Source: Proales similis
Taxonomy: Eukaryota; Rotifera; Eurotatoria; Ploima; Proalidae
NCBI GenBank assembly: GCA_019059635.1
Contig: JAGVRJ010000007.1
Coordinates: forward strand, 310,001-374,000
Length of the DNA: 64,000 nt
Direction: 5' to 3'
Position 1 is the first letter of the stretch. Every line of letters starts with the position of its first letter. Below the pieces are notes generated by a model. That model did not search any database and was not told the DNA's origin. It worked only from the letters and a program-made list of their open reading frames with translations. Both the position numbers and the translations under genes were made by a program. Of the stretch, positions 48,901-63,381 are shown piece by piece.

Positions 48901-51900
48901 ACAAGGCCTTCGTTTTTATCGCTCGCCGCTGCAGCCCGACAAACTCTGAACATGAAATATCCGGCTCCGAAATTAATGAGCATTTGTTGGCGCTATTCAA
49001 TTTACATGATAATTCATTTAATTCGTTTGTGCATTCATTTCACTCGCTGCTTGTACGGCTTCACGAGCTCCATATGCGTCCATTCAAGTGTTACAATCGA
49101 GCGGCTAATTGGGCCCATGCCGCACTTTGACCACACAGGCGCGACTTGTTAGCTCTGATCTAGTGGACTGCGGCTGGCTTCCGACTAATTCTGGCCGGCC
49201 TCTAACTGACCGTCGTCATACAAGCGCACTCAGCTCTCTGGCTGCCTCTCTTGATTGACCTCCGTGAAATGCAGGAAGCACGCAGCTGCATTTTACGCTC
49301 CGCTTTCCTACTTAGATCTTCTCGGCGCCCTATTCGTTCGAGTTTTTATTTACTTTGCAAATTCGATTTGCTCACCCGAGGCGCCGTCAACTATCCAATC
49401 TTGCGACGCCCACGCCTTGCGCCATCGGCCTGATATGCAATTTTTCTCCCTATTTCTTTCTTGTTGTTCTATTCGCTTCTCGTTCAGTCAAGTAATTAAA
49501 TTACCGCATTTTGCTGCACGTTTTGCGTCACTTCATTTCTCTGTTTGACTTACGTCTCCTTTTAACCAGGCGACGAACAGAGTTAGATCCATGGCGACAA
49601 TATCAATTTTCAGGCGAAATCAATCGAATCGGGCGAGTGTGAGACAACGCTTCTGATTTAGTCGAAAATTTCAAAAACTCGAATGAACACCGCCCCGGGC
49701 AACTTGACTCAAGCAGTTTAGGTCGACGAGTTTTCAGAGCGGGCTTGCTGAACTGACTAAACAGAAGCTGCAAAAGTAGCACACACACACACACACACAT
49801 TGGCGATTGGCCCCCTGTTAAAGGCACTTACGACTGTGTATGTTTGTGATAAGAGATTGGGCGGTCATCGACGGTCCATCGGTTCGTGTTTAATCGAATA
49901 CACGGCTCATTTAACGCTATACATTGCTTATCGGCGCGCGATATGCGCCGGGACCTGTACGATCGTACTTAGCTCTCGATCGATTAAATTTGGCACCAGC
50001 GCCCTACAGCCGGTCTATGGACGCTGCCGTCGTCTCGTATCATGCGGCAGCCGCTGTTGCCACTAATCAAGCGAATAACCCGTTCGGTTATTTTCTTTTT
50101 TTTTTTTTAATTTCCGCCCATTTCATGCCTCCTCGAATCATTATCTGCCTCTTATAAATATTTAATTAAGCACTTTACCGAGTCTATGTTTGCGGTCGGA
50201 GGCACACAAGACCAACTTTATATTTACTCGAGCTCTAACCGCTCTGGCCTGTTGACTGTTGCTCAAATAAGCGAGCACATTCTGTTGTCGAGCAGTGGTC
50301 AAAGACGCCAAATTTGCACTCCAAATTAGAATCCGAGCCTAGAACACGTCTGGCTGTGGCGCCAGGGCTGTTGGCTTGCATTTGAAGATTTCTTTCGACT
50401 CGAGGCACGAATGGCTTGTCGCCAACGACAATCCAGTCAGCAAGCGATCAAACTCGACAATAAAAAAAAAGTCGAGCAACAACAGTAGCATTGAACTCCC
50501 TGGCCGAGCTTTCGCGTGTCGCACTGTTTTGAATGGAGAATAATGGGTCGCTCGACTGCTCGCTCTTCTTTTCTTGTCGATTTAAATTTCAAATCGCGTG
50601 CAATGCCACTTGTGACATGAACTACCATTGATTTAGACATGCACGTATTGAATGACAGCGAGTTTATTTGCAAGCAATCGTGCTGACAGACAAGCAAACA
50701 AGCCAGCGAGCAATGAGTGGCCGTCAAAGGACAAAGGACCAGATTTGGGTGTTGAGAGACGAGTGTAGACCGAGGCAATCGTTTCAGCGCGCAGATAATC
50801 GCCTTGTCGACAAGTGTGTCGAGCAGAGGAGAAGCAACTCATCGCGACACGGTAAGTATTGGTGTTCACACACACACACAGGCCGCAGAGGCATATAAAC
50901 ATGAGAGGCCGATCACAATGCAGCAGACTTGAGCGTCATTGTGCCTTCAAATAATATCCGATCGAATTAGGCCGGTCTTGTTTGTGGTTGAAATGAAAGA
51001 ACGCCACCAAGAGCGAGAATGCAGGCCAGTATTTTGTATTGCAGAGCAGCGTGGTCTGCTGATAAGAAGCCATTCTCTTTGGATTCTCTTTTGGTACGCT
51101 CTCTCTCTCTCTCTCTCTGTGTTCTTCTGCTTCTTTTTTTTCAAAACTCAATCGATGGCGAGATGAGAGCGATCAGCAAACTATTCAGCGATTACGCAAC
51201 AGATAAAGAAGATATTGCAGCTCATTTCCAAAAAGTATGCGCGCTCAATTAGTTGTGCATTGACATTCGCATCGATTTCAATTCTCAGATGAATAGCTAA
51301 GTGCGCATGGTTGCTGCTAGCTCCAAATCCTATTTACGCATTCTCACTGCCCGCTAAATCTGTGTATGAACACGATGAAACAAGGCACAATGAGAAGCGT
51401 TGCAGTTCTTTTTTTTTTTTCAAATCCCGATTGCCTCATTCAAGCGTTCATTTGCTAGTTTACACTTTGTTCGCCCTTCGCATTTCTCTTTAACCAGCCA
51501 ACTGCGGGCCCCCAATATCTTGCTCTGTTTCTTTTTATTCTATTAGAGGCTTGGTGCTTTCACTCGGGCGCATTCTTGACTTGACCGAGTCACTATGGCC
51601 GCTTGTTCCTTTCCCTCTTTCTTTGCCCTGACTGCAGAGCCGAGTGGCACTTTGCCGACTTCATCTCAGAGCGAATCAATTGAGCAAGCCATATTTATTA
51701 TGAGCATTGTTTACGCTCACATCCTGCTTTAGATGGCTTCTGAGCTGGGCAAACAATCGGCAACAACTACCTGCTTCAAGTTTGTCCGCCAAAGCGACCC
51801 CGCTCGTCTAATTGCGGCTCTCAGGCCTCTTTTTTATTGCAGCTATAGAGTCGCAATCAACGTTCAGGTCTAATCGTGACATGTAGATCGCGCTGGCCCG

Positions 51901-52302
51901 CCGACCAGACGAACCTCTCTTGCACGCTCATAGGCAATAATTTCTACCTAAATATTTACGAGGCCTATTGTGTCCGCTTGAACGCATTGTCCTGTGAGCA
52001 CAATGAGCCCGACTGACTCCTGAATTAATCGGCTTTTCGGCATGTGCGACCAAACGCGCAAACAATTTAGCAAAGGCAGAGAGAAGAATGAGAGAGGGAG
52101 AAGGCAGAGCGATAGAGCGAGATGAGGGAACATGCGCGCCGGCACTTAAAGTCGATATTCAATGCGAAAGTTCTCAAACTGGATCAAGTAGTGGCTGGCC
52201 GCTTTCGTTTTGTTTTCAATTAGTTTACAAGTTACAAAAAAAAAGCTCGAGTGTTTTGTGTCCCAATTTGGCGTCAAGGTGCTGGCGGCCCGTTTGCACG
52301 CT

Positions 52303-52320
52303 GTAATTAATTAATTAATT
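52303..52320. repeat. (TAAT)n short tandem repeat
   Basis: TAATTAATTAATTAATTC, four near-perfect copies; such sites contain homeodomain core motifs (TAATTA), but no regulatory role is shown. Confidence 0.6.
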
Positions 52321-53047
52321 CAATTTGCAGAATAGAAGCATTTGACGGCCGTTGTCGACCGATGTTTGTTTGGTCCAGCGGCGCGCGCACACACCAGTAA
52401 AGATGGCTTAGTGAAACACGCAAACAGAGTTAGAGCGGCCTACACGAGGTACTCTGTAGCCGCCCACACAGAGCGCTTTTTGCTTCATTCACTCGTTCAG
52501 CGAGGCAAGAACTAATCAAGATGTACACAAACATCTTCGCAAAAGGTCGATAGAAGGGCCCGTGTGTCCGACTTTGAGAGAGCGAGAAGTTTGAACGCTC
52601 AATAGGAGGTTTGTTTATGGACGCGCTTAGCATCGCTCTATTCGTCTATTATTTCAGCGACCCCTAAACGAACGGCACGATAGATTCGGCTCGGCTTGTA
52701 GAGAAACAGAGCATTTCAGGAGCGGCTTAGCGCCAGTTAATCCAGACTAGCCGAAGCGAGACGGCCGCCACTGTTTTTGTCGTCGATGTCAAGCGTTTCA
52801 AATTAAATAGGCGCCCGTCAGCTGCACGAACGTGGCCTAGCTGGGCCCCGCCGACTCAGTCCGCTCTAATTTTTCGATTCGATTGTTGTTTTTGATCAAC
52901 TCGTTTCGACGCCATCTCCATCTTCTTGTTTCCTCAGATATTATTTCTCTACTTCTTCTTGTTCTTCTTCTTCTAATTATTATAACAACTATTCTCGACC
53001 ATTTGCTATTTGGACGCTCTCGTTTTACCTTGTTACCGAGACTTAGC

Positions 53048-53088
53048 ATCATCACCACCACCACCACCACCAACACCACCAACAACAC
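53048..53088. repeat. CAC/CAA triplet repeat
   Basis: A run of CAC triplets interrupted by CAA in a non-coding region. Confidence 0.8.
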
Positions 53089-55199
53089 GTCTAACTAGCT
53101 GGTGGCTGCTCGTCCCTATATATCGCAACCGTGAACTTACTACTCTATTTTGATTGCATATATTTCTCTCTTTTTCGCTTATCTAATCGCCAGTGTGCGA
53201 ATTGAAATGCGAGCGAGCTAGTGTGGGCCTTGTTAAAATACCTGGCGCAGAGAGCAGCGTTTGTAATCTTGGTGGTTCCCGCATCAAATAGACTCTGACC
53301 AGACTGGCTTTGGTTCGAGCCAAGAATTTTTCGTCTCTTGTGTCTAATTGTGTGCTCATGCAAATTTTATGAACAAGCTAATTTAATAAAGAAGGATTTG
53401 TCGCACCAAGAGCCGGCAAGTAAGCAAACCAGTACAAGAGAGTGAGAGTGAGAGAGAGTGAGAGAGTGAGAGAGAGCGAGTGAGGGAGGCAGAGCGATTG
53501 GACAAGTGAATAAAGTGAGTAGAACTAAGTGAAAGCAAGTTTGCGAGTGAATAAAGATTGAAAGCAAAAGAGAAAAGGAACGCATGCGAAAGAGAACAAG
53601 CGACGATATCGACTGGAGAAATTGAGTGAGAAAATGGACACGAAAATAAGAAAAGGGCAAATTGATGAGAAAAAAAATAAGAAGAGTCTGACCAGCTTGA
53701 TTTGTTTCAGCGGCCGTCATCGTCTATTTTGTTTACGAGTGGCCGAGTGTGCCGCATTAAGAATTGACTATATTAGATGCCAAGTGAAGAAGAGAGAGAG
53801 AGAGAGGGAGCGAGCGGCAGAAAGAGAGCAAGACCGAGAGAGAGAGGGTCCATTACAAATCGGATTAGTCGCTCTTTCGACAGAAAAGTCTATTTCCAAA
53901 CTCAGCCTCTGTTCATAATTAATAAAAGTTCGACAGAAGCGGCACAGATTAATTAATTAAATCCATTCGGCCTAAAGTCACATCTCAGCAATCAAGTGGA
54001 GGCAAACAGTGCCAGAAAAACAATAGCGCTGCATGTAGTGCGCCAGTCGGACGTTAAGACTGTCAATCGCCGCGCTTCAGACACGTCCGCCTGGACGCTT
54101 TGATTGCAAGAATTCATCATTCTGAATTCTGCAAAGCTCATCTAAACCAAATTGTTTATTTCGATCGAATGTCAGTATCGCACCATTTATCGGCCCGACC
54201 GCCGCCTTATCTTCTCATCGGCCTCTTGTTGCATCTCTTGTCCAGACAATTCTAAATCAGCTCGTCGATCGCCGCCCTCAGCACTCGCGTCCAGATCATG
54301 ATTATTTTGGACCTAAACGGATGGGCACCTGCTCGATCGATATGACTATTCGTCTAGCTCTTTATGATTCGTTTTCTCGCTCGCTGGCTCTCTGCTTTCT
54401 ATTTCTCTCTATTCGCTGCTTGCTTCCTCGTCTCGATCACAATCGGAAGAAGGCACTCGAGCAAGCGGCTAATGCGTGTCCGACTCGCACTGACCATTAG
54501 CGATCAATTGAATAATAATTAACGTCTGATTTGAGTTTGAGCACTCGAGCTCCAATCAAGCAGCTAAGTAAATTAAGCCGATTGGACCATTGAGCAAGCG
54601 TGTAAAAGGATGACGGAAGCAACGAACGACGGAGAGAAACTTTGCGTCACTTGTCGTTTAGAGTTGCACATTCTCAGAGGAGTTTTAGATTAAACGCGAA
54701 TAGAAGCCGAATGGAGAGGAAAAGAAATCATGAATATTCAAATTGAGTTGTCAAGCTGCCTCGTCAGGCTAATTGGGCATTCGCATTAAATCAATAGGAC
54801 AAGCAGCGGCGGCATGTGCACGAGAGTAGACTGCTGTTGCTCGTTACTGGTGGCAAATTGTGTCCAACTAAAGAGGCCTTAGAGCACTCGAGATTTCGAA
54901 GCGATTGATGAACGGCCTCAGGCGACCGTCCTTCGGTTTTTTTTTTTCGTTTTCGTATTCGCTGATTAATTTCATTCGCGTTCAATCTTTTTCTTATCAG
55001 AGCCAGCAGTCTCTAGTTCAGTGCAATCAGCAATCATAATCCGCAGCCTGCATTTAAGCCCAATTAATCAAAAAGAAGAAGAAGCAGCATTTTTTGCTGA
55101 ATTCTATTAATTGCACCTGCAATCGGCCGCTTATTATAGCCTCGCTGCCAAAATGGCCATTTCATCCTGATACTCTAATTCTAGATTCTGGCATTTCAG

Positions 55200-58100
55200 A
55201 CCCAGCGGCAACAGCGAACGGCGATCTCGACCAGCTGCAGAACCATTTGATACTGCAATCGATACTACGTAATCATAGAGGCGGTAACAAGAAGCAGAGC
55301 CAACAACAAGGCCTGGTCTGGATTAGGCAGCAGCAGCAGCCATTTCATCATCAGAAATCGTGGAGCTCGAACAGAGAATCAGACAGAGAGAGTAGCCGCA
55401 GCAGTTCGTGCGATTCATGCGGATCCTATTCACTTGACGATTGTAACGAAAGCCAAATCACATCGAGTCAAACAAAGAATGTCAGATTCTGCCTCGATCT
55501 GAACGAGCAAGAAATGAAGAGGAACAAGGAGAAAAAGAAGAGACCCATATCGATCAATTGTCTAGAGTCGAGCTGCTCGTCAGTGGCACCGGCCGCCAAG
55601 AACGCAGCTAAATCGAGCGTCAAGAAAGCCGATTTTCTGGATACTAAGCTGGGAAGTTTGCTGAGAAGCGATAAGCGGAGCAGTAAACACCAGCATCAGC
55701 ACCAGCAGCAACGGGAGAAGGGCGGTGAAAAGCCGTCAATGACCACAACTGCCAACTCGATTGCTCCCTTGGCCATCACCACGCCCGCTGCTAATGTTGG
55801 CACTAATGAGAATTCAAATCAAGCAGAGAGCTCGTTTGCCGAATCATCCTACTCCTCGGAGAGCGCTAAATCAAAAAAGGTCGAGATGATGCGCGGCGCC
55901 ATGAAGGCCTCATCCACAACGAGCAGCGGCGTATCAAGCAACATGAGCAGCGCAAGCAGCATTGCGAGCGACTCGTCCGAATCTCGGTCAATGCGAAGAA
56001 AAGTCGCTCCGAAGGCGGTCATATTCGACGACGACGGAGATATTGAAGTTACTCGACCTCAAATCCGCCTGGACGACGCCAAACGCTTCAGCGAGTTCAT
56101 GTCCAACATAAGAAGCAAACAGACAGTCGAAACACAACTGTCTGATCGACATCACCGCTTCTCAATGCGGGCCAGTCCGTTCGGTCGGCAGCAGCAGAAT
56201 CCTGGACGCTATTCGCAACGGTCAATTCCGTCTCGACCGATCACCCACCAGCCAGCAAATTACGCCGCTTTTCCGCCCGCCCACGTCGCCAACGAGCCGG
56301 CAGCTCATGCCCCTTGTTTGAGCCCGGTAATAATTACAATTTAAATTCTTGTCAGTCATTATTTGGCGCTGCCTTAAATCCCTCGCCAATCACAAGAATG
56401 ATTCTGCATTATCATTTGGCTCCTTTTCTTCTTTATCATTAAAAATGCTCTCGGACGAGCACTGAGACCCCTTTTTGTGATAAGGGCGGAAATTGATATT
56501 TTTCATTTGACACATCAATAGCGCTCAGTTGTCAACACACACACACACACACACAACTAAATATTCTTTCGATTTATTTTTACGATTGCTGATCAATTTC
56601 TTTTGTTAAACAAAAAAAAAAAGATGGAACAGGAGAGGAGGAAAAGGGACGCTCTCATGGAGTACGTGAATCGAATGCGCGGCCAGTCGAGCAAAGAGAC
56701 CGTGACTATGACCGGAACCCCGGCAGCAGCAAAGTCAAGTTCACGATGCAACTATGAAGCCGGTAGGCAGAGAACTATGAGAGCTCAGAGCAGAAACCTT
56801 CTGACGCCCAATTTCTAGTTAATGACCGGACAGTGCGCTCACATCAAATGTACAAGACTCCGACTAAGCAGTCCCCAGCAAGTCTAGGTAGGCGGACATT
56901 TGTATTTGAAGGGTAGAGGGCTGCACCATCTGCACTCGTTTACAGTAGCAGGCGAGTAGAGTCGCTCGATCAAGTCCACAATCGAGCCAATCATCGAGTT
57001 AAGGGCGTCAAGCAAGCGCCATTCATTTAGTTTATTATTTAGGCGGGCGGCTAGTTGAAATATGAAATGATGAGCGAGAGAGAGAGAAGCGACTAATCTG
57101 TTTGATCGGCATGCGAATATCAGTGAGTCAGCGTCTACGCTTATTCTCATCGCATGGCCGCTCCCATCATCGTTTGTTGGCTGCTCGGTCCGCAAATGCA
57201 GAATGAACGAGGCGATTAGACTTTGGCGGCTAGCTGCTGGCCGCGGCCCTATTCGAAAATGATTAATTTCAGTGTGATGGTCATCGCATGTCCGCCGTCT
57301 AATAGGCGGCCGAGCAAGCAAACATTCTTTTGATTTATGGACGCGCGCACTCCAAATTTATTCGATGGCCTGTCCTGTCTGCGTTTGCGTGTTGTGGTGT
57401 TGAGCTAAAGTTGCTTAAGCAGAAGCCGAAACGCGGGCGCAACTTGTAAAAACAAATGGCAAGTTAATTGATGAGTGAGATCCATGGGAGGCAGCGAGAG
57501 GCTGCATTCAAACAAATACCAAGACCCGAGAGAGCTGCTCACTTTGCGCAACCAGAACTCGTTGCTATTTGTTTCATTTTGTTCCTGATGAGCTTAATTT
57601 GGGCGCAGATCAGACACTCTAGCTTGCCGTACAGGCGCTGGTTGGTCTTCGATCGGCAGACCTAAAGAGACCGCTCTCTGCTAAAGCTGGCTCAGGCAAT
57701 CTGATCTGCTTTGCTCTTTACAAACTAGTTTTTCTTTTAATACAAACCCGCAGACCCGAGAAAAGAAGATTGAAGCACTTGCGTAATCGGGCCACCAACA
57801 ACGGCTTAATGAGCCGCTAACAAGCAGATCGAGCGCATCTAATCGAACACTGCATGCTGCTCATCTCATTTTTTCGCTTGTTTTTTGCCTAACAAGCGCG
57901 GTCAACATTTAAACCATCGCTTCTCGACCGCTCATCGCTCTAGTTCATTTTTCTGCTCTCCAGTTTGCTTGAGAAATTTGCCAAAACAGTAGTGGACGTG
58001 TGTATCAGCCGGCGATTGCGTTAGTAGCAATTGTCTTTACGAGTTTGTGCGGCCTCATAAACGCAACAGAATAAGAGCAAAAGTAGCCGCAGTTCAGGAT

Positions 58101-61100
58101 GAGCAATTATTTATTTGTTATTGCAACAAAGCGCCAGCACTCTGCAGGCCAGAGTGGGTCGCTTTGCTGCTTGCATCACATGTGTTGATTATTTACGATG
58201 CCATGCTGCAAATCGACTTTGAAAGGCCTGCTAGTGAACTTAATTATATTGCCTAACAAATAAATGCTTATTCGAATCATATGCGTGCGGTGTGGAAATT
58301 CGGTGTCCGAGTTTGGCGAAACAGAAAAAAAAAAGGCGCCCGACCGCTCACCAAATCAATTAGCCTCCTTTCGCTCTCGTTCGTGCCTCTCTTTTTCTGA
58401 CACATATCACGAGCGGCGCCTCGCACAAGTACTGGTTGTAGCAACTGCTCAAATGTTACCGTTTGTTTTATTTGCTTGAATGCCCATAGGCGCCGGTGAT
58501 TGGGGGCGCTCGTTGGTCTGCTCACTCGGCCTCTTGCTTGCCTGCCTTCTCAACACTGATTAGTGTTGTTTGTATGGCAAGCGTGCAAAACCCAATTGAT
58601 AGGATCGCTCGCTTCTATCAATCCATTTTTGTTTGTGTGTGTGTTGGATGGTGAAATCGATTCGACATATTTTGCAGTTGCTTTTCGAAAGAATAACGAC
58701 TGACGTTCGGCTCGATATTAGCAGACGATCTAAAAGAGGCAAATTGCTCACTCTCAATTGTTATCGTTTAGCTGCAACGAAGCAAGAACAAGAATTAGCT
58801 CGCGCTTCGTCATGTTCGCGTTCTTACAGCGAATCAACTTGAGAAAGAGCCAGAATGGCGTGGAGGCGAGCACGGCCAGCCGTAGCAAGCGGTCGCTGTC
58901 CAAACACGACTCGATCGCCTCGGCCGATTTGAGCGACGAGCTCAAAAAGACCTCACGCGGCATGTTTGCATTCTCAAGCAGACGAGCTCAGCAAAAGAAT
59001 GAGATCAGCTCTTGTAAACAAGGCGATTCTGGCCGCAAGAGAAATCTAATCACTTCGGGCTATTTCACAACGGGTCGTTGTGACAAGAAGAAACTCGCTC
59101 CAAGTTTAGGTATTTTGAGACTTGACCACACTGTGCAGCTCTTTAAAACCCCAACTAGAGCCGACAAGCTCTTTTTTCCCTCTGTCTGATGCTCACATTC
59201 AAATTTTGAAAAGGACTCTGCTATCTCATGTACGGACCAGAGACCAAACGCACTCTACTTCCAAGTCAAGTGACTGGACTTGACACAGTAAAGGCTCTCT
59301 TTGTCCGGTAAGCTGAACATGAGAGCGACAACCAAAACGAACTTGCTCCAATCGCTCTATTTGTGCAGAGCTTTTCCTGACAAACTCTCAATGGACTATC
59401 TGGACGACGAGAAATCAGTTCGGATTTACATCAAAGACCAGCTGAAGGAGTTGTTCTATCAGCTCGAAGAGATGAGGTAACGCATCTGTCGGTCTGCCCG
59501 TCTCCGAGCCTCAACTAAACAGATTTGGCCGGCAAAGTGACATAAAGGACCGCTGTGTGCTTAAACTGGTCGAGCTGAGGCCCAAGTCGAGCTCGGAAGC
59601 TTCGTTGGTATCCAACACAACAATAGTGAGCTCGCGCGCACCAGAACGCAAAGAGGCAGACAAGTTTCCCAGCTCGTGCCAGGCCGAGTCGGATGTGGCC
59701 ATTTATGGACGCACCAATCGTGACCTAGCTCTATTGTACTCGAAATTCGGCAAGAGCTCAAGCCGATCGGCCAGCGAGCCCCGTTTCAACGGGGTTGCAT
59801 TATCGCCCGCGGTTAGATCGTGCCGTCTCTCGCAAGTAGACGAGAACGTTTCACTCGAGCATTTGCCGACTCGACCAAACTCGAGCTATTCAGTCGAGAC
59901 TTATGACAACTTGAACGAGACAAGTCCGGCATCGATTTCAAATCGCACGTCTCGAATTGACGGCCTGACCGCGAACAGCTTCGATCCATGGTCATCTGGA
60001 CGACGCAGTCAAATGTCAAACAGAGACACAGACTCGATCGACATTGAGCTACGACGAGTTAGATCGACTGCCAACGCACCCAACAGCCATCGTCATACAA
60101 TTAGTAGTCCGTTTAACAATGGCGACCTTAAACTGGCCGAGAGCTTGCTAAGAGCCGAGAGAAGCGGCTCAATCACACCACAGAACGGCCAACTGGATCT
60201 GACTGAAGAAGACGCCACCCAGAGTCTTTGCTCCAGCTCTAAACTCAACAGCCCGTGCATGGCCTTGAACGGTTCTCGACGCGGCAAGTCGACAATCGAG
60301 AAGCTGAACTGCAGCAGCAGTAGCGAAACTCTGCTCGAGCTCGAACGCGATCAGAACGAAGACGCCCAAGAGTTGCTCGATTCGCTTGAGCAGAGCGATC
60401 TGGAGAACTTTGAGAACTCAAAGATCAAAATGAAACTCATGCAGAAGCAGCTGCAGAACTTGACCGAAATAGTTCATCAAGCACTGATGAACCGCGACCT
60501 GAACCAGCTCGCGTCGCATTACGGAATGCTCGACGGCAACTCGACTCCAAGGTCATCGACAGGTAACAACGCTCGACCGCCTCGACGCTAGTCACAGTTG
60601 ACCGCAAATCCTGGCAGGCGGCTGCAAAAAAGACGGCATTCGCGACATAAACGAGCGAACGCACATGCTCAAGCGTGATCTCAATGTGCTCAGGTCATTG
60701 CAGGAGAAGCTGAACATCAGCTTCGGCGAGTCGATGAAGTCATTCATCCAACAACTGAATGTAAGTGAACAAGTCCATCTAACTGGCGAACGCAATCAGA
60801 CACACATGTGCCAATAGGAAAAGCTCAAAGTGTTCTGTTTGAACGAGATAAACGAAAAGATCAAACTTGACCTGATGCTCTACAAATACCAAATGGACGC
60901 TAGCAAGGTGGAGACTGAGCTCAGGTAAGTCGGAGACTCAGATTGCTTAATGTGTGTCAACTGATCGCCATTTTGAATCAAGTGACCTTGAGTCGGTGGT
61001 TGAAGACCTGCACGAAAATGTGATCAAGCACAAATGCCGCTCGAATGTGGAGGACGTCGAGTGCTATGCTCTTGCTCTGAGTCAACTGTCCAAGCAGCTG

Positions 61101-62802
61101 ATCGGCTTGAAGTCGTCGTTTTCCAGTCTCAAAGATCATTTGAATCTAAAGCAAAGCGCCGAATTCGAACAAAACCGGTAAGTTCTCGATAGATAAAGAG
61201 AGAGAGAGAGAGAGTTCGACTGCAACGTTTTCTCATTCAATTGCATGCCGTTTTCGCACGTCTTATAGCACATTGTTGAGCATGGAGTCGGTTCGACTTG
61301 ATCAAATTATTCGACGTTGCAAGCGGATCACCGGCGTTCTGATTGTCTTGAAAAAGTACTCATTTGTTTTGACTTGGTTTTGCTTTGTTTTTCTCTCGCC
61401 AGCCTTTGCTCCAAATCAATTGTTTAATACTTGGTTCACTAGACTTGCACTGAATGGAGCGCAACGACCAGATCGAACCAGGGGAAGAGCGTACCAACGT
61501 GTGCACGAATTTGAACTCGAGCCGATCGACGAGCGGGCTGAGAGCATCAGCAGTGGAAATCGTGAGCTCATCAAAGAGATCGAGTCGATCAGACCCGATC
61601 ACGAGCAGCGGCAGATCGCCATTGAGGTAGAGTGAATAAATTTCATTTCTTGCGTCTACTCTTGTCTTGTGGCCTCACACTGCCTGTGTTCACCCAATTC
61701 ATTCGACCAACTCAATTTGTTTGCTAAATCTCAACTTTTCTTCATCTTCTTCCACCCTCCCTGCATCAGGTGGACAAAAATTTTGAGCAACTTGCCTCTG
61801 AGCTGACGAGCATAATTGAACAAATAGAAAACCCGACACGCATTCAAGTAATTAAACCGAACCAGATTGAAATAGGAGCAATCAAGCGAGTGTTGTGTAC
61901 TGACTTGCGGGTTCAGTTTAATTCCTTTGCTGAAAAGAGTCTTGACTGACACTTGAGTTGTTTCTAGCGTTCACTGACATTTGGCATTGACCGACTTGAA
62001 CTCTAACCTATTGACCGAATTGATCTAACACTCTCACATTTGTGATGCATATTTTCATTTTGGCCTTTTTTTTTTATTTGAACAGAAATCCGAGGCGAAC
62101 ATAAACAAGAGAAACAAATTCCGGCAGCAGAAGGATGCGCTGAAAGAAGAAAGAGAAAAGTTGAGAAACGGAGCGATGGTCATTTCGCCGGCCTCGTCGA
62201 CCTCGTCAGATTCGTCATCGTCGTCGCCCAGACTTTCGTCGGCGGCCAACTCGCCCAGCGGCAACATTCTGAATTCAAACGAACAAGACGAGCTGGAAGA
62301 AGACAGTGCTTCCAAGGACAGCTGTAGTAGTCGCGCCTCGACCGGATCGGTGAGAGCGACCAAGAACTACAAGAGCTCGGCATGCATAAACATCAACATG
62401 GCAGAGGCGAGTTCTTCTTGTTCACCGAGCGTTCAAATGATGCAGAGCTGCATGGTGATCAAGCCAGCCAGATTAAACGACTCTGACTGTTCAAGTGAGG
62501 CCTACAAGGCCAAGATTGGCGTTCGATTCAACGAGATAATCGCCTATGAGTCGAATAGCAGTGGCTACAACAGCGGAGATAACACGCCTCGATTTGGCAC
62601 CGAATCGACTGAGACTCCTGATAGAAGCGAGGCAAACAACAGCACCGACGCAATCAGAAGTAGCTTCCTGAGACCTAGCCAGCCGTCTTCGGCTGCTGGT
62701 TCGGTTGTGTCGAGGCGAAATTCGGCAATTATTCACACCAATTCGGCCCATGTGAACTCCAACGCTTCCAAGAGGGTCAGCTTGAACGTAACTGATTTGT
62801 GA
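55200..62802 (+). CDS. p140Cap/KIAA1217 (SRCIN1/SKT, AIP3-domain) family scaffold, 5' end not found
   Basis: Fourteen exons, at least 1471 aa: join(55200..56326,56624..56762,56819..56887,58783..59109,59214..59307,59369..59476,59523..60562,60618..60760,60818..60924,60983..61177,61269..61355,61443..61626,61770..61847,62086..62802). Exon 1 as listed starts at an acceptor (ATTTCAG) in phase 1, so an upstream exon must exist; ATG at 56624 may start a shorter isoform. The AIP3/Bud6-type domain reads LCYLMYGPETKRTLLP, GLDTVKALFVRAFPDKLSM, VRIYIKDQLKELFYQLEEMR and DRCVLKLVELRP. MEQERRKRDALMEYV matches the KREAFLEHL helix of KIAA1217. Later coiled coils (MQKQLQNLTEIVHQALM; LLSMESVRLDQIIRRCKRITGVL; VDKNFEQLASELTSII) follow family order. 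The rest is Ser/Asn-rich. Family members organise cortical actin and Src signalling. The 1.9-kb intron before 58783 is the least certain junction. Confidence 0.85.
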
Positions 62803-63381
62803 TTGGTCTGGTTTGCTTTACCATACACACACACACACCAGCTTTTGCCTTTTCCTATTTATCTCTTGCAAGAGTGGCTCGTATCACTTGAGATTCACAG
62901 ACCAAATGGTCGACATTTCTTTTATTAAACGTTGTTTCCGAATATGCGATCATAAACACTTTTCATTCGTATTCAATTTGTCGCGTTCTGTTTTGTTCTG
63001 CTTTTGCTCCTACTCGAAACAAGTTCTGTGTTTGTTTTCTCTCACATTTTCGTTATACTGTTTTCCCTATTTGACTAACCAGCCAGAATAAAGCGACCAG
63101 TCCTACAAGACAAATACGCTTGTTTGTTTGGTGTCTCATAATCACAGACATGCTTGGTTTGGGCAAAACTAGAGAAGAGAGAGAGAGAAGCAAATCAATC
63201 GGTAACCACCATTTAAATTTTTTTTTCTCACTAAAAAGGTCGCAGTAACATAACATTAAAATAAATAGGGACCATAAAAACGCACAGAAACGGCGGCTTA
63301 ATAATAAGTAACAACAATTGAATTTCTCTAAAATATTTTTCACACTGCCCGGTTCAGCTGTATGTCAACAATAAAAACTTC
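62803..63381. other. Intergenic between convergent genes
   Basis: About 580 bp of AT-rich sequence holding the 3' UTRs of the p140Cap-like gene (+) and the glycine-rich gene (-). A minus-strand AATAAA lies near 62921-62926 and plus-strand candidates near 63088 and 63261. No coding sequence seen. Confidence 0.45.

Larger units (their letters stand above)
45955..55199. other. 9.2-kb region without recognised genes
   Basis: No coding exon on either strand is convincing. It is marked by GA tracts (46460-46503, 47352-47383, 53440-53480), AC runs (49776-49799, 50868-50880), CT runs (51101-51118), an AATT repeat (52304-52320) and a CACCAC run (53053-53086). It lies upstream of the p140Cap/KIAA1217-like gene whose first exon I cannot find, so it may hold that gene's promoter, 5' exons and a long first intron with enhancers. 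Confidence 0.5.

Noticed and set aside
48631-49152. Open frame of 173 codons in the gene-poor region
   Set aside because: Composition is erratic, there is a T run inside, and nothing resembles a protein family; overlapping frames on both strands are equally open.
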